A stretch of 14,712 nt of DNA, taken from positions 1 through 14,712 of the forward strand of contig DBRU01000025.1 in the NCBI GenBank assembly GCA_002306375.1. The letters run 5' to 3'. Each line of letters starts with the position of its first letter. The stretch's first letter is position 1. The notes under the pieces are model-generated. The model was not told the DNA's origin. It did not search any database and saw nothing but the letters and a program-made list of their open reading frames with translations. The position numbers were made by a program, and so were the translations under genes. Of the stretch, positions 6,883 through 13,635 are shown piece after piece. The stretch is from Faecalibacterium sp. UBA1360 (GTDB lineage Bacteria; Bacillota; Clostridia; Oscillospirales; Ruminococcaceae).

Positions 6883-8280
6883 ATGCGCGCTGAGGATAAG
6901 GAACGCCTGGCCCGCCGCCAGCGTATGCTGGCACGGGAACGGGGCGAACCCCTGCCGGACCCGGACCCCGCCGCCCCCAAAAAGAGCGCCCCGGCCAAAA
7001 AGCCGGCCCCGCCCCAAAAGAGCGCCGGGGCGAACGCCTCCCCCAAGGCGTCGGGACCGGCCAAGGCCGGCCCCGACGAGTCCGATGGCTCCGACGCCCC
7101 GGCGGGGGTGCGCGCGCCTTCCACCATCGATCTTTTGCGCCTCGAACGCCCGTCGGCGCGCCGCCGTCGCCGCCGCCGCGCCCTGCTGGTGGCGCTGCTG
7201 GCGGCGCTGCTCGTCGCGGCCGCCGTCATCAGCGGCGCGGCGGGGTCCGCCGCGGCCTTTGCGGGCGACGGTCTGGAATCCCTGAGCCTGTATTTGCAGC
7301 GGGGCGGCGGCTGGCCCGCCACCACCGGCATCCGAACGCCGACGCGCATCGAGGCGCTGGCCGGCGGCTTTGTGGAACTGGACAGCGAGGATGTGGCCGT
7401 CTATTCGGCCTACGGCACCAAGGTCCGCACGATCCAGCCCGGCTACGCCCGCCCGGCCCTGGCCGTGGGCAACACCCGTTTTGTGCTGTACGACCGGGGC
7501 GGCACCTCCCTGCGCACCGAAAGCCGCACCGCGTCGCTGAACACCCTGACCACCGACATGCCCATTCTGCTGTGCGCCATGTCCCAGAACGGGAGCCTGG
7601 CCGTGGTGACCGAATCCGACCGGTATGCCGCCCAGCTGGACGTGTACAACCCCAACCTGCGCAGCGTCTATACCTGGAAGATGACCCAGGACCAGGGCAC
7701 GCCCATCGCCCTGACCTTTGCCGCCGACAACCACCGCTTTGCGGCGGGCACCGTAGCGGCGTCGGACGGGCAGCTGTCCTCCCGCGTTTACCTGATGGAC
7801 ACCGCCCACAGCGAGATGGGCGCGAGCTATGCCGCCGACGCCGGCACCCTGGTTTTGCAGCTGCACTGGCTCAGCTCCACCCGCGTGCTGGCTGTGTTTG
7901 ACGCCTATGCCGCGGTGCTCAACGCCTCCACGGGCGAAGCCGTGGCCCGCTACGACTTTGGCGGCGCGACCCTGCAGGGCGTTTCGGTCAACGACCGCAC
8001 CACGGCGCTGTTGCTGGCCGTGCACGGCGGCAACCGGCTGGTGGTGCTCAACTCCGATCTGGAAACGGTGGGCGAGGCCGACGCCGGCCAGGCGTTGGGC
8101 GTTTGCTGCACCGACACGGCCGTCTATCTTTGGGACGTGGGCAGCGTGTCCGCCTACGCCCCCGACGGCGCCTGCAAGTGGACCCGCGACCTGGACAGCC
8201 GCCCCCTGGCCGTGATCAACGCGGCCCAGCCGCTTTTGTTCACGGCGGGGCGGGTGGAGGTCTTGTCCGACGCCGGCTGA
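6883..8280 (+). CDS. DUF5711-like membrane-anchored protein of unknown function
   Basis: Function unknown. The 465-aa product has three parts. First is a highly charged N-terminal region (1-90), rich in Lys, Pro and Ala (about 30-62). Then come seven consecutive arginines (93-99) directly before a single membrane helix (about 100-126); this should leave the N-terminus in the cytoplasm and the rest outside. The extracytoplasmic part (about 130-465) is built of repeated short beta-like units (such as FVELDSEDVAVYSAYGTKV, RFVLYDRGG, VAVYLWD-type strands), resembling a WD/PQQ-type beta-propeller. I assign DUF5711 from this architecture and from the neighbouring CvpA gene, not from a search. AAAGGAGG (6868-6875) is a strong ribosome binding site 7 bases before ATG. 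No catalytic motif is visible; a scaffold or sensor at the envelope is possible. Confidence 0.72.
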   Translation: MRAEDKERLARRQRMLARERGEPLPDPDPAAPKKSAPAKKPAPPQKSAGANASPKASGPAKAGPDESDGSDAPAGVRAPSTIDLLRLERPSARRRRRRRALLVALLAALLVAAAVISGAAGSAAAFAGDGLESLSLYLQRGGGWPATTGIRTPTRIEALAGGFVELDSEDVAVYSAYGTKVRTIQPGYARPALAVGNTRFVLYDRGGTSLRTESRTASLNTLTTDMPILLCAMSQNGSLAVVTESDRYAAQLDVYNPNLRSVYTWKMTQDQGTPIALTFAADNHRFAAGTVAASDGQLSSRVYLMDTAHSEMGASYAADAGTLVLQLHWLSSTRVLAVFDAYAAVLNASTGEAVARYDFGGATLQGVSVNDRTTALLLAVHGGNRLVVLNSDLETVGEADAGQALGVCCTDTAVYLWDVGSVSAYAPDGACKWTRDLDSRPLAVINAAQPLLFTAGRVEVLSDAG

Positions 8281-8332
8281 TCTGCGCCCCTTCCGGCTCA
8301 TCCCATCCCTTTCAATTCAAGAGGAAATCACT

Positions 8333-9007
8333 ATGGACTATATCATGACCGGCCTTGCCTACGACCTGCTGTTTCTTGTTGTGCTGATCTTCAGCGTCGC
8401 CGCCGGGTGGCGACGGGGCTTTCTGTCCACGCTGACGCTGCTGCTGGGCGGCGTGGTGGCCATTGTGGGGGCTGTGCTGATCTCCCGCATGGTAGGGCCT
8501 ATCCTGTACCGCGATCACGTGGGCATCGCCATCGCCCGCCAGGTGGCCGAATCCCTGGCCGAGACCGGCAGCGATGTCACGGCCACGCTCCACGGACTGA
8601 CCTTTTTGCCCGAATCGGTGCGGGAAAGCCTTGTACACACCGTGCAGGAACTCAACGGCGAAGCCGCGCCCCGGATCGTCGAGCTGCTGGAACCCATCGT
8701 GCTGCCCCTGATCCAGGCCATCCTGTTTCTGGTGGTGTGCATCCTGGTGCGCTGGCTGTTCCGGCTGCTGGCCTGGGTGCTGCGCCGCTGCAACGCCCTG
8801 CCGCTGGTGGGCGGCATCAACCGCTTTCTGGGCGGGGCGCTGGGCCTGGGCGTGGGGGCCATCAATGTGTGGCTGGCCTCGCTGGTGCTGTGGCTGGCCG
8901 CCCTGCTCACCGACGGCAGCTTCGCCTTCCTCAGCGAGCAGGCTTTGGATCTCAGTTATGTCTATCGCTTTTTGGCCGGGTTCAACCCCTTTACCATTTA
9001 CTACTGA
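8333..9007 (+). CDS. CvpA family membrane protein
   Basis: CvpA-family proteins are small integral membrane proteins, named from colicin V production in E. coli; in Firmicutes their role is unclear and linked to envelope homeostasis. The 224-aa product has hydrophobic segments at about 9-25, 33-52, 122-148 and 164-191. It shows the family hallmarks GWRRGF (25-30) after the first helix and a glycine-rich NRFLGGALGLGVG (163-175) before the last helix. A soluble, mostly helical loop lies between helices two and three (about 60-118). AAGAGGAAA (8319-8327) is the ribosome binding site; a second in-frame ATG at 8345 is a possible alternative start. It follows the DUF5711-like gene after 52 bases, and the pair probably works together at the membrane. 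Confidence 0.82.
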   Translation: MDYIMTGLAYDLLFLVVLIFSVAAGWRRGFLSTLTLLLGGVVAIVGAVLISRMVGPILYRDHVGIAIARQVAESLAETGSDVTATLHGLTFLPESVRESLVHTVQELNGEAAPRIVELLEPIVLPLIQAILFLVVCILVRWLFRLLAWVLRRCNALPLVGGINRFLGGALGLGVGAINVWLASLVLWLAALLTDGSFAFLSEQALDLSYVYRFLAGFNPFTIYY

Positions 9008-9038
9008 ATCCGCCCGTGAATAAACCGTGTGGACGCTA

Positions 9039-9055
9039 TGAACAATATCTGAACA
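9039..9055 (+). repeat. TGAACA direct repeat upstream of the clp promoter
   Basis: TGAACA occurs at 9039-9044 and again at 9050-9055, an 11-base period (one helical turn). The second copy ends 14 bases before the -35 box of the clp promoter. The placement would suit an activator or repressor site. The spacing is observed; function is inferred, and two 6-base copies could arise by chance. Confidence 0.35.
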
Positions 9056-9069
9056 TTGCCCGCCCGCCC

Positions 9070-9098
9070 TTGCAAAAGCGCCGGGGCGGGGGGATAAT
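9070..9098 (+). promoter_or_regulatory. sigma-A-type promoter of the ClpE-like gene
   Basis: A -35 box TTGCAA (9070-9075), a 17-base spacer and a -10 box GATAAT (9093-9098) stand before the clp gene. The start would be near 9105, giving a leader of about 42 bases. CCCGCCC (9063-9069) and GGGCGGG (9084-9090) form a 7-bp inverted repeat that encloses the -35 box. I find no CIRCE element and no CtsR heptad repeat (GGTCAAA), the usual heat-shock operators of clp genes. Confidence 0.65.
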
Positions 9099-9107
9099 GG
9101 TTCTGAT

Positions 9108-9127
9108 ACGGCCCCTTTGCGGGCCGT
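9108..9127 (+). promoter_or_regulatory. leader hairpin before the ClpE-like gene
   Basis: ACGGCCC (9108-9114) and GGGCCGT (9121-9127) pair perfectly over 7 bp around the loop CTTTGC. The hairpin would sit at the very 5' end of the clp mRNA, 3 bases before the ribosome binding site AGAGAGGTGA (9131-9140). No T-run follows, so it is not a terminator. It could stabilise the transcript or tune ribosome access, including with temperature; this is inference. Confidence 0.5.
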
Positions 9128-9146
9128 CAGAGAGAGGTGAACGAGT

Positions 9147-11441
9147 ATGTTATGTGCCCGCTGCAAAAAACGGACCGCAGTGGTGTTTATACAGCGCATG
9201 GACAACGGCAAACCCGTGCAGGAAGGCTACTGCCTGACCTGCGCCAAAGCCATGCACATCCAGCCCGTGGACGATCTGATGAAGCGTTTCGGCATGTCTG
9301 ACCAGGACCTGGAAAATATGGAAGAGCGCATGGCCAGTTTCCTAGAGGAAGCCGGCCAGTCCGGCGCCATGATGCCCGCCGAGACTGCCGAGGACGAGGA
9401 ATTCGTGCCCGGCGGCAGCCCGGTGTTCCCCTTCGGGTTCGGGGCGTCCGCCGACAAGAGCGAGAACGGCGGCAAGAAAAACGGCAAAAAGGACAAGGAC
9501 AAAGCCCCCCGCCGCAAATTCCTCGATACCTATTGCGAGAACCTGACTCAGAAAGCCCGGGAAGGCCGCACCGACCGCATCATCGGCCGTGATCGGGAGA
9601 TCTACCGCGCCTTGCAGATCCTGTGCCGCCGGCAGAAGAACAACCCCTGCCTGATCGGCGAGGCCGGCGTGGGCAAGACCGCCATCGCCGAGGGACTGGC
9701 CCAGCGCATCGCCGAGGGCAAGGTCCCGGCCCGGCTCCAGGACAAGGAGATCTACCTGCTGGACCTGACGGCCCTGGTGGCCGGCACCCAGTTCCGCGGC
9801 CAGTTCGAGCAGCGGGTCAAGGGCCTGCTGGCCGAGATCAAGGCCGCCGGCAACGTGATCTTGTTCATTGACGAGATCCACAACATCGTGGGCGCGGGGG
9901 ACTCCGACGGCGCCATGAACGCCGCCAACATCATGAAACCCGCTTTGTCCCGCGGTCAGGTGCAGGTCATCGGCGCCACCACCTTCACCGAGTACCGCAA
10001 GTATATCGAAAAGGACTCCGCCCTTGAACGCCGCTTCCAGCCCGTCAAGGTGGAGGAGCCTTCCATCAACGACTCCATCGAGGTCATCCGCGGCGTGCGC
10101 ACCTACTACGAAAAGCACCACTGCGTGCGGGTGCCCGACGCCATCGTCACCAGCGTGGTGCAGCTGTCCGAGCGCTACATCACCGACCGCTACCTGCCCG
10201 ACAAGGCCATCGACCTGCTGGACGAAGCCTGCGCCTGCTGCAACCTGCGCCACCCCGAGATCACCGAGCTGTTCACCCTGCAGCGCGGCATCGCCGAGCT
10301 GGAAGAGAAGGAGCACGACCTGGAAAACCCCGACGATGAAGGTCCCGACACCGCCATCGACTACGAGGAACTGGCCAAGGTCAAGACCGAACTGGCCCGC
10401 CAGCGGGAGCGCCTGCCCGCCCTGGAATTGCAGGTGGCAGACATCCGGGTCACCCTGGACGACGTGGCCCGGGTGGTGGAACTGTGGACCGGCATCCCGG
10501 CCGTCAAGATCAAAGAGAGCGAGTACGGCCGCCTGCAAGGGTTGGAGGACGCTCTCAAGGCCCGCATCATCGGCCAGGACGAGGCCGTGCACGCGGTGGC
10601 CCAGGCGGTCAAGCGGGCCCGGGCGGACCTGTCCGGCCGGCACCGTCCCGCCAGCTTCATCTTCGTGGGCCCCACCGGCGTGGGCAAGACCGAGCTGGTC
10701 AAACAGCTGGCCGGCCAGTTGTTCGACACCGTGGACCCCCTCATCGCCATCGACATGAGCGAGTATATGGAAAAGCACGCCGTCTCCCGCCTGATCGGCT
10801 CGCCCCCGGGCTACGTTGGCTACGACGAGGCCGGCCAGCTGACCGAAAAGGTCCGCCGCCGTCCGTACAGCGTGGTGCTGTTTGACGAGATCGAAAAGGC
10901 CCACCCCGATGTGATGAACATCCTGCTGCAAATTCTGGACGAGGGCAAGATCAACGACGCCCAGGGCCGTGTGGTGGACTTTTCCAACACGGTCATCTGC
11001 ATGACCTCCAACGCCGGGTCCACCGACCGCACCGGCATGACCGGCTTCAACCGCACGGCCGAGCAGGCCACCCGGGAAAAGAGCATGAAGGCCCTGCAAG
11101 AGTTCCTGCGCCCCGAATTTTTGGGCCGCGTGGACGAGGTCGTGACCTTCCGCCCGCTGGAACAGGACGACCTGGAAAAGAGCGCCGCCCTCATGCTGGA
11201 GGAATACCGCCCCGGCCTGGCCGCCCGCGGCCTGACCCTGGAATACGGCCCCGAGGCCCTGACCGCCATCGTCAAGGCCACCTCCACCCGGTTCGGCGCC
11301 CGGGAACTGCGGCGCACGATCCGCAAGACGCTGGAGGACCCCGTGGCCGAAGCCCTGATCGAGGGCAAGCTGGAGGGCGGGCAGACCATCACGCTGCGCC
11401 CCGACGCGGACGGCAAGCCCTGCCTGTCCCTGCCCCAATGA
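9147..11441 (+). CDS. ClpE-like AAA+ unfoldase, ATP-binding subunit of a Clp protease
   Basis: This is a two-ring-domain AAA+ unfoldase that should feed misfolded or tagged proteins to ClpP. The 764-aa product begins with a four-cysteine zinc finger (C3, C6, C29, C32) of the ClpE/McsA type and lacks the double Clp_N domain of ClpA, ClpB and ClpC. A low-complexity Lys/Gly linker (101-124) leads to AAA-1: Walker A GEAGVGKT (171-178), Walker B VILFIDEIH (237-245), arginine pair R295-R296. A short coiled-coil middle domain (about 370-430) precedes AAA-2: Walker A GPTGVGKT (508-515), Walker B VVLFDEIE (576-583), pore segment GSPPGYVGYDE (551-561). The loop MTGFN (631-635) fits the ClpP-docking tripeptide position, so a protease partner rather than a ClpB-like disaggregase is likely. 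Pore loop 1 reads GTQFRGQFE, with Phe216 where Tyr is usual. It is longer than B. subtilis ClpE (699 aa). ClpC is the alternative name. Confidence 0.88.
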   Translation: MLCARCKKRTAVVFIQRMDNGKPVQEGYCLTCAKAMHIQPVDDLMKRFGMSDQDLENMEERMASFLEEAGQSGAMMPAETAEDEEFVPGGSPVFPFGFGASADKSENGGKKNGKKDKDKAPRRKFLDTYCENLTQKAREGRTDRIIGRDREIYRALQILCRRQKNNPCLIGEAGVGKTAIAEGLAQRIAEGKVPARLQDKEIYLLDLTALVAGTQFRGQFEQRVKGLLAEIKAAGNVILFIDEIHNIVGAGDSDGAMNAANIMKPALSRGQVQVIGATTFTEYRKYIEKDSALERRFQPVKVEEPSINDSIEVIRGVRTYYEKHHCVRVPDAIVTSVVQLSERYITDRYLPDKAIDLLDEACACCNLRHPEITELFTLQRGIAELEEKEHDLENPDDEGPDTAIDYEELAKVKTELARQRERLPALELQVADIRVTLDDVARVVELWTGIPAVKIKESEYGRLQGLEDALKARIIGQDEAVHAVAQAVKRARADLSGRHRPASFIFVGPTGVGKTELVKQLAGQLFDTVDPLIAIDMSEYMEKHAVSRLIGSPPGYVGYDEAGQLTEKVRRRPYSVVLFDEIEKAHPDVMNILLQILDEGKINDAQGRVVDFSNTVICMTSNAGSTDRTGMTGFNRTAEQATREKSMKALQEFLRPEFLGRVDEVVTFRPLEQDDLEKSAALMLEEYRPGLAARGLTLEYGPEALTAIVKATSTRFGARELRRTIRKTLEDPVAEALIEGKLEGGQTITLRPDADGKPCLSLPQ

Positions 11442-11448
11442 CCAACCC

Positions 11449-11498
11449 ACAGGCTGTCCGCCTTTGCCGCAACCCCGGCGGGCCGGACGGCCTGTTTT
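11449..11498 (+). terminator. probable intrinsic terminator after the clp gene
   Basis: ACAGGCTGTCCG (11449-11460) pairs with CGGACGGCCTGT (11484-11495) over 12 bp, with one G-U pair. The 23-base loop can itself form a small GCCG/CGGC stem. Four T residues (11495-11498) follow, a short tract for a terminator, so termination may be partial. It starts 7 bases after the clp stop codon and ends 24 bases before the lipoprotein gene. Confidence 0.65.
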
Positions 11499-11522
11499 GA
11501 CAAAGAGGAGCCGATACCCTGC

Positions 11523-12608
11523 ATGAAGATCACGATGCGACCCCTGGCCCTGTGCCTGGCGGCCCTGCTGCTGGCCGGGTGCGCCCGCACCCCGGTCCGG
11601 GCCGGGGGCGGCCCCGGCGCCGGGCTGGACGACCTGCCCGACCTGCCCTCCCCCGAATTTGAGCAGGACCCCGACCGCTCCGACGTCTGGGACGGCGCCA
11701 ACCCCTGGGACGACGGTTCGACCTGGGACGGCGGGTCCGACGGCTGGACCGACGACCCCGTGTGGACCGACGGCCTCAGCGAGGCCCAGATGAAATACGG
11801 CAGCGCCGGCCTGCTGGCCTGGCCCTGCGTTTTGTACTGCGTCTATCTTGAACAGCCCGGCGGGCCCGGCTGGACCCAGGAGGAGATCGACCTCAGCCAG
11901 CAATACCTGGACGTGGCCGTGGACTGGATCAACGACCAGGCCGCCGGCTACGGCGTAACGCCCCGGCTGTACTACGGCAGCGAGGATCTGATGACCGTGA
12001 CCAACTACGCCCCCGGCTTTGTGGGGGGCGAGGATTCGGACGAGGGCCAGCAATTTTACGAGGATATGGACGTTCTGTGCGGTTCGCTGCGCACCGACGA
12101 ACTGGCCGGGACTTACGGCACCGAGAACGTGGGCTTCCTTGTGTTTTTGCCTGTGTCCGGGTGTTCCTTCACGATGGTGCATTACCTGGAGGACGGGGGC
12201 TATTACTTCAACGAATATTGCTGCCTGTACAAAGAGAATGTGTTCTTTGACACCGGCACCTTTGACTGCCCGGCGATCTATGCCCATGAGATCCTGCACC
12301 TGTTCGGCGCGCCCGACCTGTACGACGGCAGCAGCGATCTGTTCGTCACCAGGGAACTGGTGGACTATGTGGCCCGCACCTGGCCCGACGCCATCATGCA
12401 GGACACCTATACCGACGACGGCGATATGGTCTACGACACGATCCCCAAATCCATCAGCCCGCTGACGGCCTACCGCCTGGGTCTGTGCGATCGCTTCGAG
12501 GGCATGGACCTCTTCCCCGAAGTCTGCATCGACCCGCCCGGTACCTTCCGTCTGGAACCCGCCACCGACGCCGCCCTGTTCGACGAGGACGGCGCGGTGG
12601 CCGCCTGA
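11523..12608 (+). CDS. putative metzincin-like zinc metalloprotease lipoprotein
   Basis: Not recognised as a named family. The 361-aa product has a lipoprotein signal peptide with lipobox LAGC (17-20), so C20 would be lipid-anchored on the outer face of the membrane. Residues 54-84 are an acidic Trp/Asp/Gly-rich spacer with tryptophans at 56, 62, 68, 75 and 81. The key motif is HEILHLFGAPD (255-265), which fits the metzincin zinc site HExxHxxGxxD (H255, E256, H259, D265; Asp as third ligand as in snapalysin). M292 in DAIMQDT could be the Met-turn. Several cysteines (102, 106, 186, 214, 233, 234, 249, 322, 335) are unusual for an exported Firmicutes protein and could form disulfides. The ribosome binding site AAAGAGGAG (11502-11510) is 12 bases from ATG, longer than usual. 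An AraC-type regulator follows after 18 bases. Protease activity is inferred from the motif only. Confidence 0.7.
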   Translation: MKITMRPLALCLAALLLAGCARTPVRAGGGPGAGLDDLPDLPSPEFEQDPDRSDVWDGANPWDDGSTWDGGSDGWTDDPVWTDGLSEAQMKYGSAGLLAWPCVLYCVYLEQPGGPGWTQEEIDLSQQYLDVAVDWINDQAAGYGVTPRLYYGSEDLMTVTNYAPGFVGGEDSDEGQQFYEDMDVLCGSLRTDELAGTYGTENVGFLVFLPVSGCSFTMVHYLEDGGYYFNEYCCLYKENVFFDTGTFDCPAIYAHEILHLFGAPDLYDGSSDLFVTRELVDYVARTWPDAIMQDTYTDDGDMVYDTIPKSISPLTAYRLGLCDRFEGMDLFPEVCIDPPGTFRLEPATDAALFDEDGAVAA

Positions 12609-12626
12609 ACAGGGGAGGCGATACCC

Positions 12627-13511
12627 ATGCCCAATACCCCGCAGTCCGAACGGGACCCCGCCCTGCAAGTGGGGCGGGTGCTGGCGGCCGGCGCGTCCGA
12701 ATGGCGCGTGGGCGACCGGCTGGCCCCGCGGCACAGCGCTGCCTGGCAGCTGGTGTTCGTTCTGGACGGCGTCATCGAGGAGACCGTGGACACCCGCCGC
12801 ATGCTGGTGCGGGCGGGCCGGGCCATGTTCCACCAGCCGGAGGAAAGCTGGTCCATGCGGGCCGTGGGCGAAGTCCCGCCCGAGGTGCTGCGCGTCAGCT
12901 TTGAGGCCTCGGGCACGGCTATGGACCTGTTCCGGGGCCGCATGACCCGGGTGTCTCCGCCTGAGCAGAACGTGCTGCGCCTGTTGGCCGAATCCGTGCG
13001 GGAGACCTGGGTCCCCGCGCCCCCCGACGCCGAGCCCCAGCGTAAGGCCGAGCCACCTTTCGGGGCCGCGCGTTTGAGCGAGCTGTACCTGGAACAATTT
13101 TTGTGGCTGGCGGCGCGGCGTCTGCGCCGCACGGCGCGCAAGCCTTCGCCCCGCGCCCTGGCCGAGCAGAACCAGAACGCCATGGTGGACGCGGCCCGGC
13201 TGTACTTTTCCGCCCATCTGGAGCAGGACCCTGCCCTGGCCGAGGTCTGCCACGCCGTGGGCTGCGGTCGGGCGGCGCTGCAGCAGGCCTTCCGGGCCCG
13301 CACGGGCCTGTCCCCGCGGGAGTATTTCGTGCGCCTCAAGGCCGAGCGCGCCGGTTCGCTTCTGGCTCAGGGCCACACCCCCGGCGAGGTGGCCCGCATG
13401 CTGGGGTACTCGTCGGTATCCTATTTTTCCCAGGTGTTCCGCGCGCTGACCGGCCGCACGCCCACCGCCTACCGCAAGGATCCGCAGCCCTTGCATCTTT
13501 GCAACAAATAG
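12627..13511 (+). CDS. AraC family transcriptional regulator
   Basis: The 294-aa product has an N-terminal cupin-like sensing domain (about 15-95, with HSAAWQLVFVLDG and FHQPEESWS typical of AraC sensor barrels) and a C-terminal pair of helix-turn-helix motifs (about 185-285). The second HTH region contains the AraC signature: GEVARMLGYSSVSYFSQVFR (253-272), then LTGRTPTAYR (274-283). The first is DPALAEVCHAVGCGRAALQQ (201-220). A Pro/Ala/Glu-rich linker lies at about 128-145. AGGGGAGG (12611-12618) is a strong ribosome binding site 8 bases before ATG. Tight spacing to the lipoprotein gene suggests shared transcription. The ligand is unknown; targets could be the lipoprotein gene, galE just downstream, or distant genes. 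No transmembrane segment is seen. Confidence 0.9.
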   Translation: MPNTPQSERDPALQVGRVLAAGASEWRVGDRLAPRHSAAWQLVFVLDGVIEETVDTRRMLVRAGRAMFHQPEESWSMRAVGEVPPEVLRVSFEASGTAMDLFRGRMTRVSPPEQNVLRLLAESVRETWVPAPPDAEPQRKAEPPFGAARLSELYLEQFLWLAARRLRRTARKPSPRALAEQNQNAMVDAARLYFSAHLEQDPALAEVCHAVGCGRAALQQAFRARTGLSPREYFVRLKAERAGSLLAQGHTPGEVARMLGYSSVSYFSQVFRALTGRTPTAYRKDPQPLHLCNK

Positions 13512-13519
13512 ACATGCTC

Positions 13520-13559
13520 CACGGCGAAACGTCTATTCAAAAATATGTGCGTTGCCGTG
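13520..13559. repeat. bulged inverted repeat overlapping the galE promoter
   Basis: CACGGC (13520-13525) plus AACG (13528-13531) pair with CGTT (13550-13553) plus GCCGTG (13554-13559), giving 10 bp with a 2-base bulge and an 18-base loop. The loop contains the likely -35 box and the right arm ends directly at the -10 box. No T-run follows. It could be an operator for the adjacent AraC-type regulator or a weak end signal for araC; function is inferred. Confidence 0.45.
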
Positions 13560-13565
13560 TACAAT
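13536..13565 (+). promoter_or_regulatory. probable galE promoter
   Basis: A -35-like TTCAAA (13536-13541, 4 of 6 consensus bases), an 18-base spacer and a -10 box TACAAT (13560-13565) lie in the unusually A/T-rich gap before galE. A start near 13572 would give a leader of about 64 bases. A second TATACA (13595-13600) lacks a good -35 partner and is less likely. Confidence 0.55.
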
Positions 13566-13577
13566 GAAATCGAGAAA

Positions 13578-13595
13578 ACAGCCAAGGCGGGCTGT
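13578..13595 (+). promoter_or_regulatory. hairpin in the galE leader
   Basis: ACAGCC (13578-13583) and GGCTGT (13590-13595) pair perfectly around the loop AAGGCG. It lies near the 5' end of the predicted galE mRNA, 25 bases before the ribosome binding site AAAGGAG (13621-13627). No T-run follows, so it is not a terminator. It may protect the mRNA 5' end. Confidence 0.4.
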
Positions 13596-13635
13596 ATACA
13601 ACAAAATTCTATCTTACTGCAAAGGAGCGTTTTTT

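Noticed and set aside
9008..9146. CIRCE or CtsR operator in front of the clp gene
   Set aside because: Neither TTAGCACTC/GAGTGCTAA nor tandem GGTCAAA heptads are present.
11497..11502. Perfect TTGACA before the lipoprotein gene as a -35 box
   Set aside because: The position 16-18 bases downstream reads TGCATG or similar, which is not a -10 box, and would fall on the start codon.
9342..13496. Minus-strand open frame of about 1384 codons opposite clp, the lipoprotein and araC genes
   Set aside because: It mirrors the codon pattern of the + strand genes in GC-rich DNA, where stop codons are rare on the opposite strand. Its translation is low-complexity Gly/Ala/Val/His sequence with no recognisable domain, and it spans three well-supported genes and their gaps.
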